Shown here one piece after another: positions 27,626 through 35,519 of a stretch of DNA of 64,000 nucleotides. The number at the start of each line of letters is the position of its first letter. Position 1 is the stretch's first letter. This stretch comes from CAZMRW01 sp964568805 (GTDB taxonomy: Bacteria; Pseudomonadota; Gammaproteobacteria; Methylococcales; Methylomonadaceae). The notes under the pieces are model-generated. The model worked only from the letters and a program-made list of their open reading frames with translations. It was not told where the DNA came from and searched no databases. The stretch is taken from positions 1 to 64,000 of the forward strand of contig CAZMRW010000005.1 in assembly GCA_964568805.1 (NCBI GenBank). The letters are read 5' to 3'. A program made the translations under genes and the position numbers.

Positions 27626-27970
27626 GTTTATTGCAAGCCAAGATTTCCCTTAATTGATACTTTCAACAGAGATCGAGATTGCAAACATATATCCGGTCTC
27701 TTAATAGAGGGATAAACCTCTGGACCCTGATGAACCTATCCGCGCGCTTTTTTCCAAAACAGCCTGTCGGTTTCTATGAACCTCTGTGTCAATCGGATTT
27801 TAAAAGCATCCGTCTGACCTGTTGTCGTCATCAATAGTGGTTTTCTTGCCTCCGCAATCTGATTAAACTCTGTTCAGCGGTATGAGGGTTATCCATGCTT
27901 TGGTCAATACCGGACCCCTTCTCTTGTGTGGAGGTGTTGAACAAAGGGTGGATAACCCGGCTTCGCGCGA
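27626..27970 (-). ncRNA. candidate guide (seek/bridge) RNA of the IS1111 element
   Basis: This ~345-bp noncoding segment between the transposase stop and the inverted repeat is where IS1111-group elements encode the structured RNA that guides transposase to its target. It contains a perfect 10-bp inverted repeat, GGGTTATCCA (27886-27895) with TGGATAACCC (27949-27958), enclosing a 53-nt loop, right after the transposase gene. At 27720-27732 it has CTGGAC followed directly by CCTGATG; CTGGAC occurs in the left flank (27603-27608) and CATCAGG in the right flank (29059-29065). Those short matches may be chance. Confidence 0.45.
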
Positions 27971-28987
27971 CTAAGCCACAGCGGCCTCGTAGGCTCTATC
28001 CTGCCTGACCATCGCCCATAACACGCGGGCATTTTTGTTGGCCAGCGCTACAGCCGCTTTGTTAAAGCCACGCCGTTCAACCACGGCTTGTAGCCATCGG
28101 TTTAAGGGATCGGTCTTACCACTACAATATTTAACCACTGACCGAGCGCCGTGGATCAGCAAGGTGCGTAGATACCGATTGCCGCGTTTACTGATACCCA
28201 GCAACACTTGCTTATCACCACTGCTGTGCTGTCGCGGCACCACGCCGAGGCTGACGGCATAATCGCGGCTTTTCGCGTAGCCTTTGCCATCACCGATGTC
28301 GGATGCCATGATCGTCGCCGTAATGGGGCCGATGCCGGGGACATCCAGAAAACGGCGACTAAGAGCGTTTTGCTGACAAAGTCGATTGATTCGCCTCTCG
28401 TGTACCTTGATGTTGTCATCCAGCGTACAAAGACTTTCGTACATTTCAGCAAACAGTTCGCGGCTCAACGAAGGCAACGCATTTTCGGCATCTTCCAAAA
28501 TCAGAGGCAATTGCTTTCTCACTTGGTTAATGCCCTGCGGTATTACCATGCCAAGCTCAGATAAAAAGCCTCGAATTCGATTCGTCAGCGCGGTTCGCTG
28601 ATAGATCAAATCCTGGCGCAATCGATGCAGCATCTGCATTTCCTGCTGCTCCAGATTTTTTACCTCAACGGTACGCTTGTTAGGCTGGCTCGCGGCGCTG
28701 AAGATCGCCTCGGCATCATTAAAATCATTCTTGTTGCCGACGACAAACGCTTTCACGAACCGGGCATTCAGCAACACGACCTCGTGGCCCAATTTCTTGA
28801 ATTCGCGCGCCCAGTGATGTGCTCCACCACAGGCTTTCATACCAATCAGACTTGTCGGCATGTTGGTGATATGCCTTAATAATTCGCACCGTTTAAGTTT
28901 CTTTTTCACGGGTTTGCCATCTACAGAAAGAGAGAACACATGAAAAGTGTTTTTTGCTATATCCAAACCCACGACGTTATCTTTCAT
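27971..28987 (-). CDS. IS110-family transposase
   Basis: A 338-residue transposase with an N-terminal DEDD RuvC-like domain (VGLDIAKNTFHVF at the start, KNDFNDAEAIF about residue 90) and a C-terminal Transposase_20 domain (FLDVPGIGPITATIMASDIGD, GNRYLRTLLIHGARSVVKY) containing the proposed catalytic serine. It is full length with no frameshift, so the element may be active. The coding strand is opposite to the plus strand and the same as the ure operon, so read-through from it could affect neighbouring transcription. Confidence 0.95.
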   Translation of the reverse strand: MKDNVVGLDIAKNTFHVFSLSVDGKPVKKKLKRCELLRHITNMPTSLIGMKACGGAHHWAREFKKLGHEVVLLNARFVKAFVVGNKNDFNDAEAIFSAASQPNKRTVEVKNLEQQEMQMLHRLRQDLIYQRTALTNRIRGFLSELGMVIPQGINQVRKQLPLILEDAENALPSLSRELFAEMYESLCTLDDNIKVHERRINRLCQQNALSRRFLDVPGIGPITATIMASDIGDGKGYAKSRDYAVSLGVVPRQHSSGDKQVLLGISKRGNRYLRTLLIHGARSVVKYCSGKTDPLNRWLQAVVERRGFNKAAVALANKNARVLWAMVRQDRAYEAAVA

Positions 28988-29082
28988 TTCAAACGCCTCT
29001 TTGCTCCGTTTAAATTACTGGGTGCATTAGACACCGTAGGAGGAAGAGGAGTCCATATCATCAGGCTAGGTCGAAGTTAGAT

Positions 29083-29105
29083 ACTCAATGTCAGATTCAT
29101 TGAGT
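29083..29105. repeat. short hairpin between ureG and the insertion sequence
   Basis: ACTCAATG at 29083-29090 is complemented by CATTGAGT at 29098-29105 with a 7-nt loop. It lies about 100 bp after the ureG stop. It could help end the urease transcript or protect its 3' end, but no T-run follows on the minus strand. Confidence 0.35.
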
Positions 29106-29200
29106 CTTATGTTGAAACCTGTCAGATTAGGTCCGGATTTTTACACATAAGCTTTATCAAGGCTGCATGCCGAGCAACCGATCGTGACTCGAAACTCGGC

Positions 29201-29809
29201 TTACAGCATGCCGGCGCCGATAATAAACTCTTCTACCGTTTGAAGGCCTTCGCATGTTTTCAAATTGGTAAAAACAAACGGCCTTACGCCGCGCATTTTT
29301 TTGGCGTCCCTGTCCATGACCTCCAGCGAGGCGCCGACATATGGCGCCAGATCGATCTTGTTGATAACCAGCAAATCGGACCGGGTAATGCCGGGGCCGC
29401 CCTTGCGCGGGATTTTATCGCCCGCCGACACGTCGATGACATAAATGGTCAGGTCGGCCAATTCAGGGCTGAAGGTTGCACTCAGATTGTCCCCGCCGCT
29501 TTCGACAATAACAAAATCCAGATTATCGAAGCGTCCGCACAGTTCATCGACCGCGGCAAGATTCATCGAGGCATCTTCGCGGATCGCGGTATGAGGGCAG
29601 CCGCCGGTTTCGACGCCGAGTATGCGCTCCTCCGGCAGCGCCTGGCTGCGGATCAGAAACTGTTGGTCCTCCCGAGTGTAAATATCATTGGTCACCACGC
29701 CGATTTCAAAGCGGTCGCGCATGCTTTTACAGAGGGCATCCACCAATGCCGTTTTTCCGGAACCGACCGGACCGCCGACGCCTATTCTTAACACCTCTTT
29801 TTCAACCAT
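29201..29809 (-). CDS. ureG: urease accessory GTPase UreG
   Basis: UreG is the GTPase that delivers nickel to apo-urease with UreD/F. The 202-residue protein shows the P-loop GGPVGSGKTALVDAL, the metal-binding Cys-Pro-His (GGCPHTAIREDASMN), VESGGDNLSATFSPELADLTIYVIDV and NKIDLAPYVGA (G4). The histidine-rich N-terminal tail found in some species is absent, so nickel storage must lie elsewhere, for example in UreE. It is the last gene of the urea cluster; an IS1111 element lies 142 bp downstream. Confidence 0.98.
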   Translation of the reverse strand: MVEKEVLRIGVGGPVGSGKTALVDALCKSMRDRFEIGVVTNDIYTREDQQFLIRSQALPEERILGVETGGCPHTAIREDASMNLAAVDELCGRFDNLDFVIVESGGDNLSATFSPELADLTIYVIDVSAGDKIPRKGGPGITRSDLLVINKIDLAPYVGASLEVMDRDAKKMRGVRPFVFTNLKTCEGLQTVEEFIIGAGML

Positions 29810-29821
29810 TTGGATTTCCTC

Positions 29822-30502
29822 TCAAGAACGGAATAACCTGGAATACTGCATTTCATGACGGCTGCTGGCCAGCGGCAGGCCGAACACGCTGCCGCCGATA
29901 TCGTCATCGCTCAGTGTCAGGGCGATAGCCACCTGCTCCGGTATGCCTGCCGCCAGATCCCTTAACAATCGCTGGCCGGCAACCTGCCCCAGCGGCACCA
30001 GCTTGACCGCGCATAATACCTGATTTTCCAGCCAGCTCCATAAATAGGCAGTCATCGCCGCGCGTTTGGGAATATCCATGCGCACGGCAGCCAAACTGAA
30101 TGCAGCGGCCAGCGTCGTCTGCCCTTTCGCCGGCAACGCATCGGCCCCATCCAGTTCCAGTTTAACCAAAAGTCGGGCCAGGGCCTGACCGGTTTGTATA
30201 TCCTCTGCTCTCAACTCGGCTGTCTCCCGGCAGGCCAGTAAAACGTCGTTCCAGTATCCGGCCGATACGATATCGTTGTTAAGCCAGGCATCGTAAAGTC
30301 TGTCCAGAACGGGCAAATCGACCCGAGCCTGGCATCTTGACATGATGGCCGCAAGCCATGACCTGACCTCATCGGCATTCGTTATCCAGCCGTCATCGAC
30401 CGTCCGTTCCAGACCCTGGGAATAGCTGTACATGCCGATCGGCAAGCCGGGGCTGGCCAGCTGCAGCAAGCGCAGCAACGCCAGATCAGTGATCATGGCC
30501 AT
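29822..30502 (-). CDS. ureF: urease accessory protein UreF
   Basis: UreF bridges UreD and UreG in the nickel-loading complex. The all-helical protein shows the family pattern LLQLASPGLPIGMYSYSQGLE near the start and the Arg/Lys-containing C-terminal MQYSRLFRS tail that contacts UreG. I place the start at 30502, preceded by GGAG six nt upstream, giving 226 residues; an ATG two codons later is possible. The start overlaps the His-rich 3' end of ureE by 17 bp. ureG follows 12 bp downstream. Confidence 0.96.
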   Translation of the reverse strand: MAMITDLALLRLLQLASPGLPIGMYSYSQGLERTVDDGWITNADEVRSWLAAIMSRCQARVDLPVLDRLYDAWLNNDIVSAGYWNDVLLACRETAELRAEDIQTGQALARLLVKLELDGADALPAKGQTTLAAAFSLAAVRMDIPKRAAMTAYLWSWLENQVLCAVKLVPLGQVAGQRLLRDLAAGIPEQVAIALTLSDDDIGGSVFGLPLASSRHEMQYSRLFRS

Positions 30503-30914
30503 GATAGGCTCCGGCCTCGGGCTCGAAGGGCAGGGTTTCATGACTTACCGCCAGGCCGATACCTTCGAGCATATGATCGAGCACATGGTCGGCCAGATAG
30601 CGGAGTTCGCCGTCAAGTATCTGCAGCGAGACATGCCGGTTGCCCAGATGATAGCAGGCCCGGGCGAACAGCAGCGGGTCACTGCTACGCACCACCGACA
30701 CTGCCTCCGGCGCGGCTTTTATCCGCACTTTAAGACCGTCGGCCCCGGTCAGCGTCATGCCCGATCTCAGCAGGAATCCGCGCGGCAAAAACAGGCCGAC
30801 GTCGATGCCGCCATCGGTTCGGGCGGATACCCGGCTTTTTTGCCTGACGTCAAAAGGCAGGGTCAGGGTATCGTCTATAACGTCTTGCGTCACACATTCA
30901 GTCAGTTTCAGCAT
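30486..30914 (-). CDS. ureE: urease nickel metallochaperone UreE
   Basis: UreE is a dimeric nickel carrier that passes Ni to UreG. The 142-residue product starts MLKLTECVTQD; the peptide-binding N-domain (LPFDVRQKSRVSARTDGGIDVGLFLPRG) and metal-binding C-domain with CYHLGNRHVSLQI are present, and it ends in a modest histidine tail (AYHGHDH). The longer frame upstream to 31319 is an antisense-like artefact within ureC. It starts 2 bp after the ureC stop and overlaps ureF. Confidence 0.97.
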   Translation of the reverse strand: MLKLTECVTQDVIDDTLTLPFDVRQKSRVSARTDGGIDVGLFLPRGFLLRSGMTLTGADGLKVRIKAAPEAVSVVRSSDPLLFARACYHLGNRHVSLQILDGELRYLADHVLDHMLEGIGLAVSHETLPFEPEAGAYHGHDH

Positions 30915-30916
30915 AA

Positions 30917-32620
30917 TCAAAACAAAAAATAACGTTGGGCGAAAGGCAGAACATCGGCAGGCTCGCAGGTCAGCAGTCTGCCGTCGGCACGAACCTCGTA
31001 GGTCTGGGGGTCCACTTCGATGACCGGCTGGTAATGGTTGTGGATTAAATCCTTCTTGCCAATATGTCGGGTGCCGCCGACGGCACCGATCTGCTTGCGC
31101 AAGCCCAGAATTGAAGCGATATCGCTGTCGACGGCGACCTCTGGCAAAAACATCATCGATGTGGATGCCGCCGCTCTCCCGAAACCTCCGAACATCGGCC
31201 GGTAATGCACCGGCTGCGGCGTCGGAATGGAGGCATTGGGGTCTCCCATCGGAGCGGCGGCGATAAATCCGCCCTTGATAACCAGGCTGGGCTTGACGCC
31301 GAAAAATGCCGGCTGCCACAGCACCAGATCGGCCAGTTTGCCGGCTTCGATCGAGCCGACCTCGTGAGCGATGCCGTGGCTGATGGCAGGATTGATCGTG
31401 TATTTGGCGATATAACGTTTAATTCGAAAATTGTCGTTGCCGGACTCGTCTTCCGGAAGTTTTCCACGCTGGACCTTCATTTTATGCGCGGTCTGCCAGG
31501 TGCGGATGATGACTTCACCGACCCGCCCCATCGCCTGGGAGTCGGACGAAATCATCGAAAATGCGCCCAGATCGTGCAGAATATCTTCGGCGGCGATCGT
31601 TTCGCGGCGTATCCGGGACTCGGCAAAAGCAACATCTTCAGGAATGCCCGGATCGAGATGATGGCAGACCATGAGCATATCCAGATGCTCATCGACGGTA
31701 TTGATGGTATAAGGACGCGTCGGATTGGTCGAGGACGGCAATACATTGGCCAGTCCGCAGGCTTTGATGATATCCGGGGCATGCCCCCCGCCGGCGCCTT
31801 CGGTATGATACGTGTGAATAGTGCGGCCTTTAAAAGCCGCAATGGTATCTTCGACAAAACCCGATTCATTGAGGGTATCGGTATGGATAGCCACCTGCAC
31901 ATCGAACTTATCGGCAACCCCAAGACAGCAGTCGATGGCCGCCGGCGTTGTGCCCCAGTCTTCATGCAGTTTTAAACCCATCGCACCGGCGCGTATCTGC
32001 TCTTCCAGCGGAGCAGGCAAACTGGCGTTGCCCTTGCCCAGCAAGCCGAAATTCATCGCGAAACCGTCCAGTGACTGAAGCATATGCCGAATATTCCAGG
32101 GTCCCGGCGTACAGGTCGTGGCATTGGTGCCGGTGGCAGGTCCGGTTCCGCCACCAATCATCGTCGTGATGCCGGATGCCAGCGCTTCCTCTATCTGCTG
32201 GGGGCAAATAAAATGGATATGGGCGTCGATACCTCCGGCGGTAACAATTTGCCCTTCCCCGGCAATCACTTCGGTGCCGGGTCCGATGACAATATCGACA
32301 TCGCTTTGAACATCGGGATTGCCGGCCTTGCCTACCCTTGAGATACGGCCGTTCTTGATGCCGATATCGGCCTTGATGATGCCCCAGTGATCGACGATCA
32401 AGGCGTTGGTAATCACCAGATCCATTGCCGACAGCGAATCGGCCTGTCCCTGGCCCATGCCGTCGCGTATCACCTTGCCGCCGCCGAATTTCACTTCGTC
32501 CCCGTACACGGTCAAGTCTTTCTCCACTTCAAGAAACAATTCGCTGTCGGCAAGCCGCACGCGGTCTCCCGTAGTCGGACCGAACATATCGGCATAGGCT
32601 CTACGACTGAGTTTACCCAT
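30917..32620 (-). CDS. ureC: urease alpha subunit UreC
   Basis: The catalytic subunit of urease, which hydrolyses urea to ammonia and carbamate at a dinickel centre. It is 567 residues from MGKLSRRAYADMFGPTTGD. The nickel-ligand histidines AHIHFICPQ, the carbamylated lysine in GAMGLKLHEDWG, IHTDTLNESGFVEDT, and the mobile-flap MVCHHLDPGIPEDVAFAESRIR with the active-site Cys-His are intact. Residues upstream of 32620 in the same frame belong to ureB in another frame. It overlaps ureB by 8 bp. Confidence 0.99.
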   Translation of the reverse strand: MGKLSRRAYADMFGPTTGDRVRLADSELFLEVEKDLTVYGDEVKFGGGKVIRDGMGQGQADSLSAMDLVITNALIVDHWGIIKADIGIKNGRISRVGKAGNPDVQSDVDIVIGPGTEVIAGEGQIVTAGGIDAHIHFICPQQIEEALASGITTMIGGGTGPATGTNATTCTPGPWNIRHMLQSLDGFAMNFGLLGKGNASLPAPLEEQIRAGAMGLKLHEDWGTTPAAIDCCLGVADKFDVQVAIHTDTLNESGFVEDTIAAFKGRTIHTYHTEGAGGGHAPDIIKACGLANVLPSSTNPTRPYTINTVDEHLDMLMVCHHLDPGIPEDVAFAESRIRRETIAAEDILHDLGAFSMISSDSQAMGRVGEVIIRTWQTAHKMKVQRGKLPEDESGNDNFRIKRYIAKYTINPAISHGIAHEVGSIEAGKLADLVLWQPAFFGVKPSLVIKGGFIAAAPMGDPNASIPTPQPVHYRPMFGGFGRAAASTSMMFLPEVAVDSDIASILGLRKQIGAVGGTRHIGKKDLIHNHYQPVIEVDPQTYEVRADGRLLTCEPADVLPFAQRYFLF

Positions 32621-32933
32621 TATTGCCCTCCAGTGTCCCCATGATCTCCTGACGAAAGCCGATAATCCGGCGCAAACCGGAAAATGGCACCAGCCTGACT
32701 TCACGCTCCTGTCCGGGTTCGAAACGCACCGCCGTTCCGGCAGGTATATCGAGGCGAAAACCAAGGGCTTTTTTCCTGTCGAATTGTAAGGCCGGATTGG
32801 TTTCGAAAAAATGATAATGAGAGCCGACCTGTATCGGCCGGTCGCCGCTATTGGCGACGATCAGCGTTAGGGTCTCCCGCCCCGTATTCAGTTCAAGATC
32901 GCCATCTACCGTAATGATTTCTCCGGGAATCAT
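32613..32933 (-). CDS. ureB: urease beta subunit UreB
   Basis: The 106-residue structural beta subunit. The family start MIPGEIITVDGDLELNTGRETLTLIVANSGDRPIQVGSHYHFFE is unmistakable, followed by FDRKKALGFRLDIPAGTAVRFEPGQEREV. The separate small gamma, beta and alpha genes are the three-subunit arrangement usual in proteobacteria. Its start is 10 bp after the ureA stop. Confidence 0.98.
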   Translation of the reverse strand: MIPGEIITVDGDLELNTGRETLTLIVANSGDRPIQVGSHYHFFETNPALQFDRKKALGFRLDIPAGTAVRFEPGQEREVRLVPFSGLRRIIGFRQEIMGTLEGNNG

Positions 32934-32943
32934 GCCGTCTCTC

Positions 32944-33246
32944 CTATTCGATCGGATTATGGACCGTGACCAGCTTGGTGCCGTCCGGAAAGGTGGCCTC
33001 TACCTGCACATCCGGCAACATCTCTGCGACGCCCTCCATCACATCATCCCTCTCCAAGAGGGTGCGGCCGAAGGCCATCAGTTCCGCAACGCTGAGTCCG
33101 TCTCTGGCGCCTTCCATGATAGCGGCGCAAATAAAGGCAACCGCCTCCGGATAATTCAGTTTAAGTCCTCTGGCTTTACGACGCTCAGCCAGCAGGCCGG
33201 CGGTAAAGATCAGCAATTTGTCTTTTTCGCGTGGTGTCAATTGCAT
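32944..33246 (-). CDS. ureA: urease gamma subunit UreA
   Basis: The 100-residue gamma subunit, beginning MQLTPREKDKLLIFTAGLLAERRK and ending VTVHNPIE, as in the family. Two ATGs are adjacent (33249 and 33246). The Shine-Dalgarno AAAGGAG is spaced better for the second, and that start matches the usual 100-residue length. It follows ureD by 16 bp. Confidence 0.97.
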   Translation of the reverse strand: MQLTPREKDKLLIFTAGLLAERRKARGLKLNYPEAVAFICAAIMEGARDGLSVAELMAFGRTLLERDDVMEGVAEMLPDVQVEATFPDGTKLVTVHNPIE

Positions 33247-33262
33247 CATGTCTCCTTTTAGT

Positions 33263-34129
33263 TCAGGTTGCCCAAATACGCGGAGGCTGCGCGCTGCGAC
33301 CGACAATGCCTTCGCGGATAACCGCCCAGACCTGCTGAAAAAAGCAGCGCAAGCGGTCCGCTCCGGCATCGAGGCCCCGACAGACCAGCATATCGTCGAT
33401 GAGCGTGACGCCGAGACCCTTCTGGTCACCAATCAATCGCCTGACAGTCTCCAGTACCTCCAAAGATGCGGGGCAGGCGAACAAGGTTCCGCAGGCCGAG
33501 TGGCCGTTTAGGCCCCAGCGCGCGGCGTATGCTTCGGCATCAAGCTGCAAGCGTTCGATATAAAACGGTTTGCCGTCCCGGTGTATCCGCCAGCTCAAAC
33601 CGGCTGTGCCGTCACTGAATCCTTCCAGCGCAGCGGGTCTTCCCAAAGCGAGCATTTCCCAGCCGATAAAACGGGCGCAAGAATCGAGTACGATTTGCAT
33701 ATCGGACTTCATGCGGGCACCCTCATAGACTATGGTTTCCTGCGGCAGCCATTCCAGCGACGCGCCTTCTGCGACCGACAATGATACCGACTGGCGGGCC
33801 AGTTCGCCGGAACTGCGGTAAAATTTTCCGGCCGCCGGTGTCGTCAGCAACGCCGCACTGTCCTTCGCCACGGCAATATCAATAGCCAACCTGTCCCCGG
33901 CGACCACGCCGCCGGGGGGATGCAACAGGTAAACATGGCAGACTCCATCTTCAGGATAAAACGGCCGCTGCACAACCAATGGCCCACGGTGGCTGCGATG
34001 TTTCAGCACGGTTTTACCATTATTGCAAACAAAGCCCAGTTGCAGATGGGCTTCCCAGCCCGGGCGGATGGAGCCCTGCGGCGGACTGCTCTGCACGGTG
34101 TCGCCGATGGCATTTTCCGCATACATCAA
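33263..34129 (-). CDS. ureD: urease accessory protein UreD
   Basis: UreD (UreH) is the scaffold that binds apo-urease and provides the nickel tunnel. The 288-residue protein shows AHLQLGFVCNNGKTVLKHRSHRGPLVVQRPFYPE, HLLHPPGGVVAGDRLAID, LTTPAAGKFYRSSG and LEWLPQETIVYEGA, all diagnostic. The start at 34129 abuts the hupE/ureJ-like gene (stop at 34131), so translation is probably coupled. Confidence 0.97.
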   Translation of the reverse strand: MMYAENAIGDTVQSSPPQGSIRPGWEAHLQLGFVCNNGKTVLKHRSHRGPLVVQRPFYPEDGVCHVYLLHPPGGVVAGDRLAIDIAVAKDSAALLTTPAAGKFYRSSGELARQSVSLSVAEGASLEWLPQETIVYEGARMKSDMQIVLDSCARFIGWEMLALGRPAALEGFSDGTAGLSWRIHRDGKPFYIERLQLDAEAYAARWGLNGHSACGTLFACPASLEVLETVRRLIGDQKGLGVTLIDDMLVCRGLDAGADRLRCFFQQVWAVIREGIVGRSAQPPRIWAT

Positions 34130-34130
34130 A

Positions 34131-34715
34131 TCACGCTCCTATCAGCAAGACCGCGCCTACCAGCGCGCTGACCAGCCCCCATCCGGTTTTTATGACTTTG
34201 AAAGCTTGCGGCGACATTAAACTGATTAAAGTCCCCAGGCCCAGAAGCAGCGAGGTGCCGGCGAGAAAGCCAGCAAAATAGGATGATGCCACCATGCCGT
34301 CGCCTATTTCCGAGGCATGAACATAACCATGCCCTAACGCAAATGCCGTCGCCAGCGGAACGGCCCGGCTCATTTGCGCCTGCCGGTCGCCGCACAGGAT
34401 CAATCCCATCGCCAAAACCGACACGGCAATCCAGGCTTCAGCCTCCGGCAAGGAAAATCCGGCAAAATCAAGTCCCGCTCCCACGGCCATCGAGGCCAGA
34501 AAGACGGCCGGCAACAGCCAGCAGGAACTGCCGCGTAAAGTCCCGCCCCAAAGTCCGATACCGAGCATCACCAGCACATGGTCGATACCGGACAAGGGAT
34601 GCAGCAGCCCCGTCAAATAGCCGTGGGCGATACCGGCTCCGGTGTGAGCATGGGCCGGCATCAGCACCGACAATAGCAGCAAGCCTGTTGAAATCATTAA
34701 AAACCTGCTTTTCAT
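34131..34715 (-). CDS. HupE/UreJ family nickel/cobalt permease-like protein
   Basis: A 194-residue membrane protein with a signal-like first helix and the HupE/UreJ signature at its start (AHTGAGIAHGYLTGLLHPLSGIDHVLVMLGIGLWGG), plus AFALGHGYVHASE in a later helix. Relatives linked to urease or [NiFe] hydrogenase clusters are thought to carry or facilitate entry of Ni2+. The histidines AH, GH, HP, DH and HGYVH fit a metal path. I chose the ATG at 34715, preceded by GTGAGG. It lies between the Urt transporter and ureD, so nickel supply is likely matched to urease assembly. Confidence 0.9.
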   Translation of the reverse strand: MKSRFLMISTGLLLLSVLMPAHAHTGAGIAHGYLTGLLHPLSGIDHVLVMLGIGLWGGTLRGSSCWLLPAVFLASMAVGAGLDFAGFSLPEAEAWIAVSVLAMGLILCGDRQAQMSRAVPLATAFALGHGYVHASEIGDGMVASSYFAGFLAGTSLLLGLGTLISLMSPQAFKVIKTGWGLVSALVGAVLLIGA

Positions 34716-34733
34716 AATCCTCACCTCATAAAT

Positions 34734-35519
34734 TTAAACCGTTAAATAACGCTTGACCAAGCCTTCAGTCAGTTCGCTCATGACGCCGGACGCAATGCTG
34801 CGTCCCCTATCCATTATAAAGAAACGATCGGCCACTTTGTACGCAAACGGAAGTTTTTGTTCTACCAGCAATACGGTTACCCCCAGTTCATGGTTGATGG
34901 CTGCAATCGCTTCATGCACTTCGTTGCGCAGTTCGGCATCCTCACCCGGCCTGGGCGCCGGTTTACCGCGGCCGCGGTTCAATCGGTAAATCACATCGCC
35001 GATTTCGCTAACGATATTGGGTTGTATCCCTTCGGTCGGTTCGTCCAGTATCAGCAGCCTGGGCTTCAGCACCAGCGCACGGGCTATCGCCAATTGCTGC
35101 TGCTGGCCGCCGGACAAATCGCCGCCGCGCCGCTTGAGCATCTGTTTCAGAACAGGAAAGATCGCAAATACCTGTTCCGGAATTTTATTGACGCCCTGTT
35201 TATGCGCCGCGCGCAGGCCGGTTTTGAGATTTTCCTCCACCGTCATCAACGGAAAAATTTCCCGCCCCTGCGGCACATAACCGACACCGAGTTCCGCACG
35301 CTTTTCTGCCCCGATGGAAGCAATATCATTGCCTTCGAGTAAAATGGCGCCGCTTCTGACCGGAACCAGGCCCATGATGCTTTTCAGCAAGGTGGTTTTG
35401 CCGACACCGTTACGGCCCAGCAGACACAGGCAGGAACCGTCCGGCACCTCCAGATTGATATCCCATAACGTGTGGCTTTCGCCGTAATATTGATCCAGTG
35501 ATTTTATGGTTAACATCAT
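34734..35519 (-). CDS. urtE: urea ABC transporter ATP-binding subunit UrtE
   Basis: One of two ATPases of the urea importer, of the LivF type. Walker A GRNGVGKTTLLKS, Q-loop VPQGREIFP, signature LSGGQQQQLAIARAL, Walker B LLILDEPTEGIQPNIV and H-loop region are intact. The protein is 261 residues, about 30 longer than usual, because of an insertion at about residues 184-210 (GRGKPAPRPGEDAELRNEVHE...) between the D-loop helix and the H-loop strand. The ATG overlaps the urtD stop by 4 bp, with a run of Gs as ribosome binding site. Confidence 0.96.
   Translation of the reverse strand: MMLTIKSLDQYYGESHTLWDINLEVPDGSCLCLLGRNGVGKTTLLKSIMGLVPVRSGAILLEGNDIASIGAEKRAELGVGYVPQGREIFPLMTVEENLKTGLRAAHKQGVNKIPEQVFAIFPVLKQMLKRRGGDLSGGQQQQLAIARALVLKPRLLILDEPTEGIQPNIVSEIGDVIYRLNRGRGKPAPRPGEDAELRNEVHEAIAAINHELGVTVLLVEQKLPFAYKVADRFFIMDRGRSIASGVMSELTEGLVKRYLTV

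Larger units (their letters stand above)
27613..29058 (-). mobile_element. IS110-family (IS1111 group) insertion sequence
   Basis: A 1446-bp element bounded by perfect 13-bp inverted repeats, ATATGGACTCCTC at 27613-27625 and its complement at 29046-29058. It contains one intact transposase gene (27971-28987), only ~58 bp of noncoding DNA at the transposase 5' side and ~345 bp at the 3' side. Subterminal inverted repeats and a long 3' noncoding end are features of the IS1111 group, whose repeats lie a few bp inside the true ends. No target duplication is expected. It sits between the TA remnant and ureG. Confidence 0.88.

Noticed and set aside
30915..31319. N-terminal extension of UreE reaching into ureC
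   Set aside because: The open frame continues upstream, but the sequence is arginine-rich and unlike UreE, and overlaps ureC. The ATG at 30914 gives a normal UreE.
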